A DNA stretch of 64,000 nt from Clostridia bacterium. GTDB taxonomy: Bacteria > Bacillota > Clostridia > Oscillospirales > Acutalibacteraceae. The notes under the pieces were generated by a model. It was not told the DNA's origin and made no database searches. It saw only the letters and a list, made by a program, of their open reading frames with translations. Position 1 is the stretch's first letter, and each line of letters opens with the position of its first letter. The DNA lies in contig JAKSQO010000010.1 in assembly GCA_024404095.1 (NCBI GenBank), positions 1-64,000 on the forward strand. Direction: 5' to 3'. This document shows, piece after piece, positions 17,623-26,208 of the stretch. The position numbers and the translations under genes were made by a program.

Positions 17623-20484
17623 TTGAAAAAAACAAATGGATCGTTGACTAAACTTTTATCCTTAGTTCTGACACTTGTTATGTTAATTCCGATTTTTTCA
17701 ACACTGGAATTAACGTCATATGCGGCAACTTATGATCCGAATGCGGCATTAAACTATGCTGCAGCTCATTGTAATGACACACCACAATATAGTGCAGATT
17801 GCGCAAATTTTGTTTCAAAATGCCTAACTGCGGGTGGAATAAATGTAAATAAAACGGGTACAAGAGGATTATACAATGCTGTTAAAGGGTATGGAACGGT
17901 ATACAAACTTACTTTAACAAGTGGAAAAATCAAAGCTTCTTCAAATACAGGCAAGGTGTCTCCTGGTGACCCTATCTTTTATTACTGTAATAATTGTGAA
18001 GTGTATCCTCATGTCGTTTTATGCGGAGGAACCGACAAAAACGGATACATAACGGTATATGGTCATACAAGTCCGCAAAATAATTCTCAGGCACAAACAT
18101 GGGTACATAAACATCCCACAATGACAAAAGAAGAGTATTTCAAAGCCATCGAACCCGATAAGCGTGAATATTGTTTTGAAAACAACATGAGCGTTTATTG
18201 CGTTCATATTAATACTGCAATTCCGGTAGACAATAATATAATATCATGGAACAAACTGTCTGCGAGTAATATTACATCAACATCCGCTGTTGTCAGAGCA
18301 GATGTAACGGCAAAAACAGGATATATTAAAACAATCGGTTTGCAGATGTGGAAGGATGGAGAAAGTGCTAAGTCAGTAGCGAGCTGGTCTGTAGGTAATG
18401 TTTTGACATACTGTTCAGTTGCCTGCGATGGTACAGAGGCTCCGAAACTCAGTGCCGGTACAAAATACAATTACCGATTCTATATTGTCAAAACAGACGG
18501 AAGCAATGTCTACAGCGACACAAAGTTTTTCACAACATCAGGCACAGTGGCATCAGCAATCAGATGGGATAAACTTTCCATAAGTAATATGACAGCAAAC
18601 TCAGCGGTTATCAGAGCAGATGTAACTGCAACTACAAGTTTGATTAAAACAATAGGTTTGCAGATGTGGAAGGATGGAGAAAGTGCTAAGTCAGTAGCGA
18701 GCTGGTCTGTAGGTAATGTTTTGACATACTGTTCAGTTGCCTGCGATGGTACAGAAGCTCCGAAACTCAGTGCAAGTACTAAGTATAATTACAGATTCTA
18801 TATTGTACGAACAGACGGAACATATGAATACAGTACCTCTGAAAACTTTACTACCCCAAGCAGTACAGCAAACATTATTACATGGAAAAAGGTCTATGTA
18901 GAAAACATTACAGAAACATCCGCTGAAGTCAAGACTGATGTAACTGCAACTACAAGCGTTATAAATACAATAGGTTTGCAGTTATGGAAAGAGGGCGAAA
19001 GTGTCAAATCAGTTGCGAGTTGGCCTGTTAAACAAATACTTCAATATTGTTATGTTAAATGTGACGGAAGTGAAGCTGCAAAGCTCAGTCCGGGAACAAA
19101 ATATTATTATCGTTTCTTTATAATAAAAACCGATGGAACATATATTTACAGTGAGACATCAACATTTACAACTCCTTGCTCACATACATATAATTCAGGT
19201 TTCGTTACCAAGAGTGCAACCTGTACAGAATTAGGAGTAAAAACATTTACATGCACGAAGTGCGGAGCAACAAAGACTGAATCAATCGGCGTGCTTGGAC
19301 ATAGTTATACTGCAACTGTTATAGCATCAACATGTACAGAGCAGGGATATACAATTCACCAGTGCAGCCGCTGTACAGCAGGTTATAAAGACAATTATAC
19401 CGCATTAAAAAGCCATGACTTTGATTTAGGAGAAATTCTTATAGAACCCACCTATGAAGAAGCTGGTACAAAGATTTATTGCTGTAAAAACTGCGACACA
19501 ATAAAAACAGAATCTATTCCGAAGCTTGTTCCGGGCAATTATACAGTTACATTCAACCCCAACGGCGGTAACTGCTCAACATCAAGCAAGACTGTAACAT
19601 ATAATTCAACATACAGCACACTTCCTACTCCCACACGCACAGGCTATACATTTGACGGCTGGTACACATCTGCATTGGGTGGAAGTAAGGTTACAAGCAG
19701 CACAAAATATACAACCGCAGGCAATACAACCCTTTATGCTCATTGGACAGCGAATACTTATACCGTTTCATATAATGCGAACGGCGGTTCAGGTGCACCT
19801 GCAAATCAGACAAAGCCCTACGGCACAACGCTTACGCTGAGCTCAACTAAGCCGACAAAAGCAGGCTATACATTCAAAAACTGGAATACAAAGGCGGACG
19901 GTACAGGAACAACTTATTCTGCAGGTGCTACTTACACTTCAAACGCAGCCGTAACTCTTTATGCACAGTGGACTGCAAATGCAGCTCATACGCATTCATA
20001 CACAGAAAAAATAACGAAAAATCCGACCTGTACAGAATCGGGAACAAAGACTTTCACATGCTCGTGCGGTACTTCTTATACAGAAACCGTATCTGCCACA
20101 GGACACAGCTACGGCGCATGGACTGTTACTAAAAATGCAACCGTTTCTGAAGAAGGCACTGAAGCAAGGACGTGTTTAAAGTGCTTGCATAAAGAAACAC
20201 GTTCAATTCCCAAGCGGAATCCTTTTGTTAAAGAAGAAACTATAGCTGTAAATTACAAGCAGGTTCTGACTTTTGACGGAAATCAGCCGAAGCAGCTTGT
20301 ATCATCAAACAGCAGTGTTGCTCTGGTTGAAGGAAATAACTGTATCAGAGTCGCCGGCACAGGCTCGGCAACCGCAACAGCAACATATGAAGACGGAAGT
20401 CAGTATATTATTCATATCAACGCTAAATACGCCTGGTGGCAGTGGATTATTATAATCCTTCTCTTCGGTTGGATTTGGTATTGA
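17623..20484 (+). CDS. Exported amidase-domain protein with FN3-like, Cys-rich and InlB-type repeats and the same C-terminal tail
   Basis: Protein of 953 residues starting at TTG with AGGAGG seven bases upstream. Signal peptide 1-35; putative amidase (Amidase_6-like) domain about 37-205 with Cys60 in YSADCANFVSKC and His130 in YPHVVLCGG; three FN3-like repeats (208-305, 309-405, 411-512); Cys-rich repeats (513-630); two InlB/Listeria-type repeats of about 70 residues (633-785, with TVTFNPNGG and YAHW/YAQW); another Cys-rich pair; a Big2-like domain; and the tail WWQWIIIILLFGWIWY. It probably acts on the cell wall or on surface-bound substrate. FN3 repeats 1 and 2 are almost identical in DNA. 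Confidence 0.8.
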   Translation: MKKTNGSLTKLLSLVLTLVMLIPIFSTLELTSYAATYDPNAALNYAAAHCNDTPQYSADCANFVSKCLTAGGINVNKTGTRGLYNAVKGYGTVYKLTLTSGKIKASSNTGKVSPGDPIFYYCNNCEVYPHVVLCGGTDKNGYITVYGHTSPQNNSQAQTWVHKHPTMTKEEYFKAIEPDKREYCFENNMSVYCVHINTAIPVDNNIISWNKLSASNITSTSAVVRADVTAKTGYIKTIGLQMWKDGESAKSVASWSVGNVLTYCSVACDGTEAPKLSAGTKYNYRFYIVKTDGSNVYSDTKFFTTSGTVASAIRWDKLSISNMTANSAVIRADVTATTSLIKTIGLQMWKDGESAKSVASWSVGNVLTYCSVACDGTEAPKLSASTKYNYRFYIVRTDGTYEYSTSENFTTPSSTANIITWKKVYVENITETSAEVKTDVTATTSVINTIGLQLWKEGESVKSVASWPVKQILQYCYVKCDGSEAAKLSPGTKYYYRFFIIKTDGTYIYSETSTFTTPCSHTYNSGFVTKSATCTELGVKTFTCTKCGATKTESIGVLGHSYTATVIASTCTEQGYTIHQCSRCTAGYKDNYTALKSHDFDLGEILIEPTYEEAGTKIYCCKNCDTIKTESIPKLVPGNYTVTFNPNGGNCSTSSKTVTYNSTYSTLPTPTRTGYTFDGWYTSALGGSKVTSSTKYTTAGNTTLYAHWTANTYTVSYNANGGSGAPANQTKPYGTTLTLSSTKPTKAGYTFKNWNTKADGTGTTYSAGATYTSNAAVTLYAQWTANAAHTHSYTEKITKNPTCTESGTKTFTCSCGTSYTETVSATGHSYGAWTVTKNATVSEEGTEARTCLKCLHKETRSIPKRNPFVKEETIAVNYKQVLTFDGNQPKQLVSSNSSVALVEGNNCIRVAGTGSATATATYEDGSQYIIHINAKYAWWQWIIIILLFGWIWY
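18337..18455 (+). repeat. 119-bp internal direct repeat, copy 1
   Basis: Identical to 18655-18773 apart from one base; the offset of 318 bases equals 106 codons, one FN3-like domain. Conservation at synonymous sites indicates recent duplication or gene conversion and not selection on protein alone. Confidence 0.9.
18655..18773 (+). repeat. 119-bp internal direct repeat, copy 2
   Basis: Second copy of the repeat at 18337-18455, inside the second FN3-like domain of the same gene. Confidence 0.9.
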
Positions 20485-20504
20485 TTTTATTAAAACAACA
20501 CATT

Positions 20505-20534
20505 AAAAGCAGGGTATAAACCCCTGCTTTTTTG
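20505..20534 (+). terminator. Terminator after the exported-protein pair
   Basis: AAAAGCAGGG / CCCCTGCTTTT hairpin followed by T residues, 20 bases past the stop codon at 20484. Confidence 0.85.
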
Positions 20535-20680
20535 AATTAAGAGGCTTTCTGGAACAACTGAAAAAATATTTTCATCGCCAGATATACTTTTTTAGATCGG
20601 TATTTCGTACAATTTGTAATATGAATACTGGTAGCACAATTTTTAATGTATTATGGTAATAGAATACTGCGACACATTTT

Positions 20681-20713
20681 CAGCTCTCTGATTTTTCGGA
20701 GGGCTGTTTTTTT
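20681..20713 (+). terminator. Second intrinsic terminator
   Basis: CAGCTCTC…GGAGGGCTG hairpin with a run of seven T. No gene ends just before it; 20535-20680 shows no open frame, so this may end a short untranslated RNA or insulate the mobilization module. Confidence 0.7.
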
Positions 20714-20785
20714 ATGTCCGAAAATATTTTTAAAAAATTTTTCGATTTTCAGGAACATTTTGATTTTTTCTGTCGGGGTATATAT

Positions 20786-21060
20786 GAAAGGCAAAGCCTT
20801 TCATACAACTGAATACCTTGCCGGCAGGATACACCTGTTTGCGATGACAGCAGAGCAAAAGCTCTGTGTCCGCGGAGGAAGGTACGAAAGTACCCTCGAT
20901 TGAGGAGCGGACGAGCGAACACAAAGTGGTGAATACGCAGTCGGACCATATCATAGGGTATGCGGGTGCAGGAACTATGCCGGAACGACAAGGAAAATGG
21001 ACCAAGGCGGAGGACTTGTGAACTTCCTCTCAAAAGGACGAAGCGGCGGTTTAATAAGTA
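20786..21060 (+). ncRNA. Candidate structured RNA upstream of the mobilization genes
   Basis: A 275-base gene-free stretch with several strong hairpins: 20786-20802 (7-bp stem), 20845-20870 (10-bp stem with one bulge and an AAAA loop), 20881-20894 (GGTAC-GAAA-GTACC, a GNRA tetraloop) and 20894-20905. TCCGC at 20869-20873 can pair with GCGGA at 20907-20911, closing the last two hairpins into a three-way junction. A further CATAG…CTATG pairing lies downstream. I do not recognise a named RNA class. It could be a noncoding RNA, a long regulatory leader or part of the transfer origin. Confidence 0.4.
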
Positions 21061-21092
21061 TCTGAAATTAAGAATAGCGAGGAGGTGAAGCT

Positions 21093-21527
21093 ATGTTAAC
21101 AAAGACTGAAGCAATGTTACAGATAAAATACCCAAACGGTGGTGGAAAAAGTATCCACTACCAAACGGAAGAATTATCTGTAACGCAGAAAAGTAAACAC
21201 GAAAATGCTGCAGAACGGGAATATGCCGAACAGGAAACATTAAGGTATTGGTACGAAAATAACATCGGTTATCATGTTTGGAAAAAGGAATGTGAAACCT
21301 GCGGCAAGGTGTTTTACACCATTTGCAATTACCGCAAGTATTGTCATTTATCTGATTGCAGAAGTATTGCAGAGCAGAAGCGAAACGAAGAAAGAAAACA
21401 GAAGCATTATTCAGAGCATATCTGTTCTGTCTGTTCAGCACCTTTTGCAACCAAACGAAATGACGCTCGGTTTTGCAGTAATGCCTGCAGGCAAAAGGCG
21501 TACCGAAACAACAATAAGGAGGATTGA
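21093..21527 (+). CDS. Mobile-element zinc-finger protein
   Basis: Protein of 144 residues with two Cys-rich fingers in the C-terminal half: CETCGKVFYT…C…C (about 68-90) and CSVCSAPFA…C…AC (about 112-135), spaced by a basic helix rich in Lys, Arg and Glu. The N-terminal 60 residues look flexible. ATG has GAGGAGGTGAAGCT before it. Such proteins sit at the start of mobilization modules in clostridial elements and may regulate or bind DNA; no activity is established from the sequence. First gene after the candidate structured RNA. Confidence 0.6.
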   Translation: MLTKTEAMLQIKYPNGGGKSIHYQTEELSVTQKSKHENAAEREYAEQETLRYWYENNIGYHVWKKECETCGKVFYTICNYRKYCHLSDCRSIAEQKRNEERKQKHYSEHICSVCSAPFATKRNDARFCSNACRQKAYRNNNKED

Positions 21528-21542
21528 TATTTATGAAAATGT

Positions 21543-21616
21543 AAGGTATGTCTCATACCTTAGCGAGCAGGGACTTTGTGTGCCAAGTCCCGCTCCACTC
21601 AGGGGAAGTTTCCCCT
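21543..21616 (+). other. Candidate origin of transfer (oriT)
   Basis: Three inverted repeats in 75 bases directly upstream of mobC: AAGGTATG/CATACCTT (21543-21561), GGGACTT/AAGTCCC (21570-21591) and AGGGGAA/TTCCCCT (21601-21616). This position and density of dyads are typical for the site nicked by a relaxase. The nick position cannot be assigned by eye. Confidence 0.45.
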
Positions 21617-21643
21617 TAAACCCCTCAATAAATTTGAAAGGAT

Positions 21644-21985
21644 ATGATTATTGCAAACAAAAATGTCAGAATCGTTTCACGGGTAAGTGAAACGGAAAAG
21701 AAAAAGATTGAAAGCCTTGCAGATAAATGCGGACTTTCAATCAGCGAATATGTAAGGAAAAGAGCATTGGGATATGAGCCGAAAACGGTTCTTCCCGATG
21801 TCTTTTTTGATTTCTATGAAAAGCTGTGCGAGCTCATCAACTCTTTGAATGACAATGAACTGAAAGAAAAAGCTCTCAATCTGTTTGATGAAATTCACAA
21901 TGAGTTTTTCAAGGAAAAGAAACAAAGCGTTACGCAAATTCGGGAGGAGATTCAAAAATGGCAACCACCGGATTTTGGCCCGTAA
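21644..21985 (+). CDS. mobC: MobC-like relaxosome accessory protein
   Basis: Protein of 113 residues with a ribbon-helix-helix-like N-terminus: NVRIVSRVSETEKKKIESLADKCGLSISEYVRKRALG, the usual opening of MobC family proteins. These bind oriT and assist the relaxase in strand opening. The gene overlaps the relaxase start by 28 bases, so both are probably made together. The ATG is close to its AAAGGAT site. Confidence 0.8.
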   Translation: MIIANKNVRIVSRVSETEKKKIESLADKCGLSISEYVRKRALGYEPKTVLPDVFFDFYEKLCELINSLNDNELKEKALNLFDEIHNEFFKEKKQSVTQIREEIQKWQPPDFGP

Positions 21986-23307
21986 AGAGCAATCTTAAAT
22001 ATACCCTTGATTATGCTGAAAACCCCGATAAAACAACTGCCGAAAAATGTCTCGATAATGATCTGTATGCTGCAATCCGTTATGTTGAGAATGATGACAA
22101 AACCGACAGAAAGCTGTTTGTTACAGGCATTAACTGCGTAACCGAAAGAGCATACGAATGTATGATGTCAACAAAAAAGAGATACGGAAAGCTCGGTGGC
22201 AATTTAGCCTATCACGGTTTTCAGAGCTTTGCCGAGGGCGAGGTTACCCCCGAAGAATGTCATCGGATAGGAATTGAAACCGCAAAACTAATGTGGGGAG
22301 ATAAATACGAAGTTATTGTTACAACTCACTTAAATACACAGAATCATCTTCACAATCATTTTGTGGTGAACAGCGTATCTTTCAGAACAGGCGAAAAGTT
22401 CAAAAACAAAATCGGTGATCATCTTGAACTGAGAAAAATATCTGACGAAATCTGCCGTGAGCATGAAAAGTCTGTTCTTGAAAATGCTTCATTCTTCGGC
22501 GGAGAAAAAAGTGCCTATTGGGTACACAGGGACGGAGGCAAAACACACAGAGATATTTTAACGGAAGACATTGAACGATGTCTTGAATCGGCAAAGGATT
22601 ACGCCGGATTTTTCAGAGGATTGAAAAGGCTTGGATACGAGGTCGACCAGACGAGATATTCTGTTAAGGTACCAAACTGGGAACGGGCAATAAGGCTTAA
22701 TAGCATTGGATATACAAATGAAAATCTAAAAAAGAGGTTTGAAGGAAATATGTACAATCTCAATTCGTACAAGCTGTATATTCCCGTACCCAAACAGCAG
22801 CCGTTAAGAAAAATGCTCCGTGAGTATGAATATGAGATAAAGCATTCAAACGATGCGTCAACCGTACTTGTTGACTTGGTATTCTATCTCATTATCAGTC
22901 TGCTTGAAGCGGCACATGAAAGGCGCGAACTTCAGGCACAGGCTGCGGAAATATGCATGGAATACGCTCATATTAACGAGCTGAAAAGAGAGTATCAGTT
23001 TTTGACAGACAACAATATACACACGGTTATCGAACTGGAAAAAGCAATAGAAAATGCAAAATCTCAGTTTTCAGAACTTGAAGAGCAGCGTAAAAAGGAA
23101 TACAACCGCATCAGAAGACCAAAGAGTACAGAAGATAAAGAACTACACAAGCAGAAACGCAGCGAGCTTTCAGCACAGATGAAGCCGCTGCGTGATTTTA
23201 TTAAAACCGCAGAAAAGATAAATGAACGGTACAAAGCATTAAAACCCATGCTGGACATGGAGAAAAGAATGGAACGAGCTTCAATAGAAAGAAGCCGTGA
23301 CAGATAA
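21958..23307 (+). CDS. mobA: MobP-type relaxase
   Basis: Relaxase of 449 residues that would nick oriT and lead the DNA strand into a recipient through a conjugation machine supplied by another element. Metal-binding histidines are visible in TTHLNTQNHLHNHFVVNS: His124, His130, His132 and His134, followed by Asn138. The catalytic Tyr is expected in the first 50 residues (candidates Tyr15, Tyr19 or Tyr42). The C-terminal half from about 310 is a long coiled coil rich in Glu, Lys and Arg. No type IV secretion or coupling protein genes are in the unit, so it is mobilizable and not self-transmissible. Confidence 0.9.
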   Translation: MATTGFWPVKSNLKYTLDYAENPDKTTAEKCLDNDLYAAIRYVENDDKTDRKLFVTGINCVTERAYECMMSTKKRYGKLGGNLAYHGFQSFAEGEVTPEECHRIGIETAKLMWGDKYEVIVTTHLNTQNHLHNHFVVNSVSFRTGEKFKNKIGDHLELRKISDEICREHEKSVLENASFFGGEKSAYWVHRDGGKTHRDILTEDIERCLESAKDYAGFFRGLKRLGYEVDQTRYSVKVPNWERAIRLNSIGYTNENLKKRFEGNMYNLNSYKLYIPVPKQQPLRKMLREYEYEIKHSNDASTVLVDLVFYLIISLLEAAHERRELQAQAAEICMEYAHINELKREYQFLTDNNIHTVIELEKAIENAKSQFSELEEQRKKEYNRIRRPKSTEDKELHKQKRSELSAQMKPLRDFIKTAEKINERYKALKPMLDMEKRMERASIERSRDR

Positions 23308-23324
23308 TATAGGAGGAATTATTT

Positions 23325-24182
23325 ATGAAAAATATTACAGAAATTTCAATCAACAAACTTCACACCTTTGAGGGACATCCTTACAAAGTGCTTGACAATG
23401 AGGAAATGCGTGAGCTTACCGAAAGCGTAAGAGAGTACGGCATTCTCTCACCGATAACGGTCAGACCGTTAGAAAGTACAGTGGATGAATACGAAGTAAT
23501 TTCGGGACACCGAAGATTACACGCAGCAATGAAGGCAGGACTGGAAACAGTACCTGCCTTTGTTTATGACATCGACCGAGATACTGCGGCAGTAATGGTT
23601 GTGGACAGCAACCTGCACCGTGAACACATTCTGCCGAGTGAAAAAGCAAAGGCGTATAAGTTAAAAATGGATGCTCTGTCTCATCAGGGTAAACGTTCAG
23701 ATTTAACTTCGGAGCAAATTGCACCGAAGTTGACAACTGAAATTATAGCGGAACAGTATGGTACAAGTAAAGATACCGTTAAACGGTATATACGTTTAAC
23801 CTATCTGATACCTGAATTACTCGATTTAATGGATGAAGACAAAATTGCTTTCTCCGTTGGCGTGGAATTATCCTACCTTGACGAAGAAAAACAGTATGTT
23901 CTTCTCGGCTTGATTGAAGAACTTGACTGCACACCGTCATACGCTCAAGCAAATCGTATGCACAAGGATTTTCTTTCCGGCACATTATCAGATGACAGCA
24001 TTGCAGAAATGCTGTCTGCGGACAAGCCGAATCAAAGACCTGTGTATAAGGTTTCGGCTGAAAGGCTGTCACAGTTTATCAAGCCCGATACCCCACCGAA
24101 GCAGGCAGAGGAATTTATCATTAAGGCTTGTGACCACTACGCAAAGTTTCTCAAGCGTCAGCGCAACAGAGATGCGAGGTGA
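23325..24182 (+). CDS. ParB/Spo0J-like nuclease-domain protein
   Basis: Protein of 285 residues. The ParB N-terminal domain (about 5-95) is plain: EMRELTESVREYGILSPITVRPL, YEVISGHRRLHAAMKAG and VVDSNLHREHILPSEKA. A KorB-like helix-turn-helix region (about 115-190) follows. No parA gene is adjacent, as is usual for such proteins in clostridial mobilizable elements, where they may act in element copy control or regulation and not in chromosome segregation. Strong AGGAGG start, 17 bases after the relaxase. Confidence 0.88.
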   Translation: MKNITEISINKLHTFEGHPYKVLDNEEMRELTESVREYGILSPITVRPLESTVDEYEVISGHRRLHAAMKAGLETVPAFVYDIDRDTAAVMVVDSNLHREHILPSEKAKAYKLKMDALSHQGKRSDLTSEQIAPKLTTEIIAEQYGTSKDTVKRYIRLTYLIPELLDLMDEDKIAFSVGVELSYLDEEKQYVLLGLIEELDCTPSYAQANRMHKDFLSGTLSDDSIAEMLSADKPNQRPVYKVSAERLSQFIKPDTPPKQAEEFIIKACDHYAKFLKRQRNRDAR

Positions 24183-24186
24183 TTGA

Positions 24187-24423
24187 ATGAAATTACGCTC
24201 TATATTTTATGTTTTAAGAGAGAATTTCCGTTTTATCCTTAATGATACAAGCGGAACCTTTGTCTTTAATGTTGACGGTCATGAGATAACAGCGACATTT
24301 GCCGAAGAACGAAACGATGAGTTACTCCCCCGCCTGCGTGAAATTCTTTTAGGTTATCCGCACATTCGACATGATACACCTTCTGACAGTAAAATAGAGA
24401 AAAATATCAAGGAGGCGGTCTGA
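24187..24423 (+). CDS. Small conserved-type element protein, unknown function
   Basis: Protein of 78 residues, mixed alpha/beta in appearance (LRSIFYVLRENFRFILN; FVFNVDGHEITATFAEE), no motif I can name. GAGGTGATTGA precedes the ATG, and its TGA overlaps the recombinase ATG as TGATG, so it is translated with parB-like and recombinase genes. Position between them suggests an accessory role in the element. Confidence 0.7.
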   Translation: MKLRSIFYVLRENFRFILNDTSGTFVFNVDGHEITATFAEERNDELLPRLREILLGYPHIRHDTPSDSKIEKNIKEAV

Positions 24424-26018
24424 TGGCAAAACGAGTATGCTGTCTTTACAGAGTTTCAACCGACAAGCAGGTTGATTACGACAGTAACCACGAGGCAGAT
24501 ATACCCATGCAGCGAAAAGCCTGCCGCAAATTTGCCGAGCAGATGGGTTGGGAGATTGTTCATGAAGAACAGGAAGACGGCGTTTCAGGGCACAAGGTCA
24601 GAGCAGAAAACCGAGATAAAATACAAATCATAAAAGAGCTTGCAAGGAAAAAGCAGTTTGATATTTTGCTCGTGTTCATGTTTGACCGTATCGGCAGAAT
24701 CGCAGATGAAACACCGTTTGTTGTTGAGTGGTTTGTAAAAAACAATATTGAAGTGTGGAGCACCCAGGAGGGAGAACAGCGTTTTGATAACCATATTGAT
24801 AAACTCCTGAACTATATTCGATTTTGGCAGGCAGACGGTGAAAGTGAGAAAACCTCAATCCGTACAAAAACAAGCCTCGGTCAAATGGTCGAGGAAGGAC
24901 ATTTCAAGGGCGGCACTGCCGCCTTTGGATATGATCTCGTAAGAAGCGGGCGTTTAAACAAGAAAAAACATGAGCTGTATGATTTGAAAATCAATGAAGC
25001 AGAAGCCGATATTGTCAGAATGATTTTTGACAAATATACAACTGAAGGCTGTGGAGCACAGAGAATTACAACATGGCTTAATGAACAAGGGTACAGAGCC
25101 AGAACAGGTAAAATGTGGCATCCGGCAACAATTCGTGGCATACTGCATAATCTGACCTATACGGGTGTATTGCGAAGTGGTGAATCCCGTTCAGAGATAA
25201 TACCCGAATTGCAAATTATTCCTGTTGAACAGTTTGAAAGAACACAGGAAATTTTGAAAGCACGCTCAGAAAAAACACTTTCCGAATGTAAAGTACCGCT
25301 TAACACGAGAGGTCAGTCATTGCTTGCCGGAATTGCTTATTGCGGGCATTGCGGTTCAAAGCTAACACTTACAACAAGCGGTCGATACAGAAAGCGTACT
25401 GACGGAACGATAAAAGAAAGTACCCGAATACGATATGCCTGTTATGGTAAAACTCGAAAGCAGACAGATTGCGACGGACAGACGGGTTACACCATGCACA
25501 TTCTTGACGATATTATTGATAAAATAGTTCGTGATATTTTCAGCAAAATGAAAGGTGTTTCCAAAAACGATTTGGTGATGATAAGATATACAGATGAGCT
25601 TGAGCAGAGAAAAATGAGACTGACTGCATTGAAATCCAAATATGCCAAAGAAGCCGATAATCTGAACATTCTGAAATCTGAGGTGATTAAGTGTATTCGT
25701 GGTGAAAGCAAATTTTCGCAGGAAATGCTATCAAGCTTGATTACGGAATCAGAAGTAAAATGCAGCAGACTTCTGAATATGTGTGAAGATGCAGAAAAGG
25801 AAGTATCTGACAGTGAAAATGTTCTGAAAGATTTATCCGCAACCTTTGATGAGCTTGTTTCGTGGGCTGAACTCTACGACGACGCAGAATTTGCACAAAA
25901 GAAAATGATTGTGAACTGCCTTATTCGGAGAGTTGATGTTTACCGTGATTACAAGTTGAAGATTAATTTCAACTTTGATTTTCAGCAGTTCATCAACGGG
26001 ATAGATTCAGTAGTTTAA
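24423..26018 (+). CDS. Large serine recombinase (integrase of unit I)
   Basis: Site-specific integrase/excisionase of 531 residues. The resolvase domain (1-150) has catalytic Ser12 in YRVSTDKQ and DRIGRIADE; the recombinase domain (about 170-290) includes FGYDL and the loop of the DNA-binding helix with GILHNLTYTG; a zinc-ribbon follows (YCGHCGSKLTL…CYGKTRKQTDC, 310-355); the C-terminus is a coiled coil (about 365-500), as in TndX/TnpX-like enzymes. Start overlaps the preceding gene by one base with AAGGAGG upstream. It lies next to the attachment junction at 26209-26257, as expected. No separate directionality factor is obvious. Confidence 0.93.
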   Translation: MAKRVCCLYRVSTDKQVDYDSNHEADIPMQRKACRKFAEQMGWEIVHEEQEDGVSGHKVRAENRDKIQIIKELARKKQFDILLVFMFDRIGRIADETPFVVEWFVKNNIEVWSTQEGEQRFDNHIDKLLNYIRFWQADGESEKTSIRTKTSLGQMVEEGHFKGGTAAFGYDLVRSGRLNKKKHELYDLKINEAEADIVRMIFDKYTTEGCGAQRITTWLNEQGYRARTGKMWHPATIRGILHNLTYTGVLRSGESRSEIIPELQIIPVEQFERTQEILKARSEKTLSECKVPLNTRGQSLLAGIAYCGHCGSKLTLTTSGRYRKRTDGTIKESTRIRYACYGKTRKQTDCDGQTGYTMHILDDIIDKIVRDIFSKMKGVSKNDLVMIRYTDELEQRKMRLTALKSKYAKEADNLNILKSEVIKCIRGESKFSQEMLSSLITESEVKCSRLLNMCEDAEKEVSDSENVLKDLSATFDELVSWAELYDDAEFAQKKMIVNCLIRRVDVYRDYKLKINFNFDFQQFINGIDSVV

Positions 26019-26027
26019 AAAATTGAA

Positions 26028-26069
26028 AACGCAAAACCGAGATGACTTTCATCATCTCGGTTTTGCGTT
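26028..26069. terminator. Bidirectional terminator between recombinase and tRNA-Ala
   Basis: Inverted repeat AACGCAAAACCGAGATGA / TCATCTCGGTTTTGCGTT. On the minus strand it is followed by a T-rich run and so ends the tRNA transcript; it also faces the recombinase stop. Same hairpin as 10482-10523. Confidence 0.8.
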
Positions 26070-26072
26070 ATA

Positions 26073-26148
26073 TGGTGGAGCATGTCGGGATCGAACCGAT
26101 GACCTCTACACTGCCAGTGTAGCGCTCTCCCAGCTGAGCTAATGCCCC
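26073..26148 (-). tRNA. tRNA-Ala(GGC), complete, element-borne
   Basis: Full 76-base tRNA including encoded CCA. Acceptor strands GGGGCAT / ATGCTCC, D arm with AGCTCAGCTGGGAGAGC, anticodon arm CTACA-CTGGCAG-TGTAG (anticodon GGC) and T loop TTCGATC. It differs from the split host gene in the acceptor, anticodon and T stems. It lies inside the element end, 60 bases from the attachment arm, and has no convincing promoter of its own; the native tRNA promoter at 26280-26308 reads into it. Confidence 0.95.
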
Positions 26149-26208
26149 GTATTCCTTATTCTTTTTTATTTTTTGCCCGCTTTTCATTCGACTTTTTTCT
26201 CAATTATC

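Noticed and set aside
20646-20903. Short frames across the structured region (plus 85 codons; minus 91 and 94)
   Set aside because: They cross the terminator and the hairpins at 20786-20905, lack ribosome sites and have no protein-like pattern; a structured nucleic acid explains the region better.
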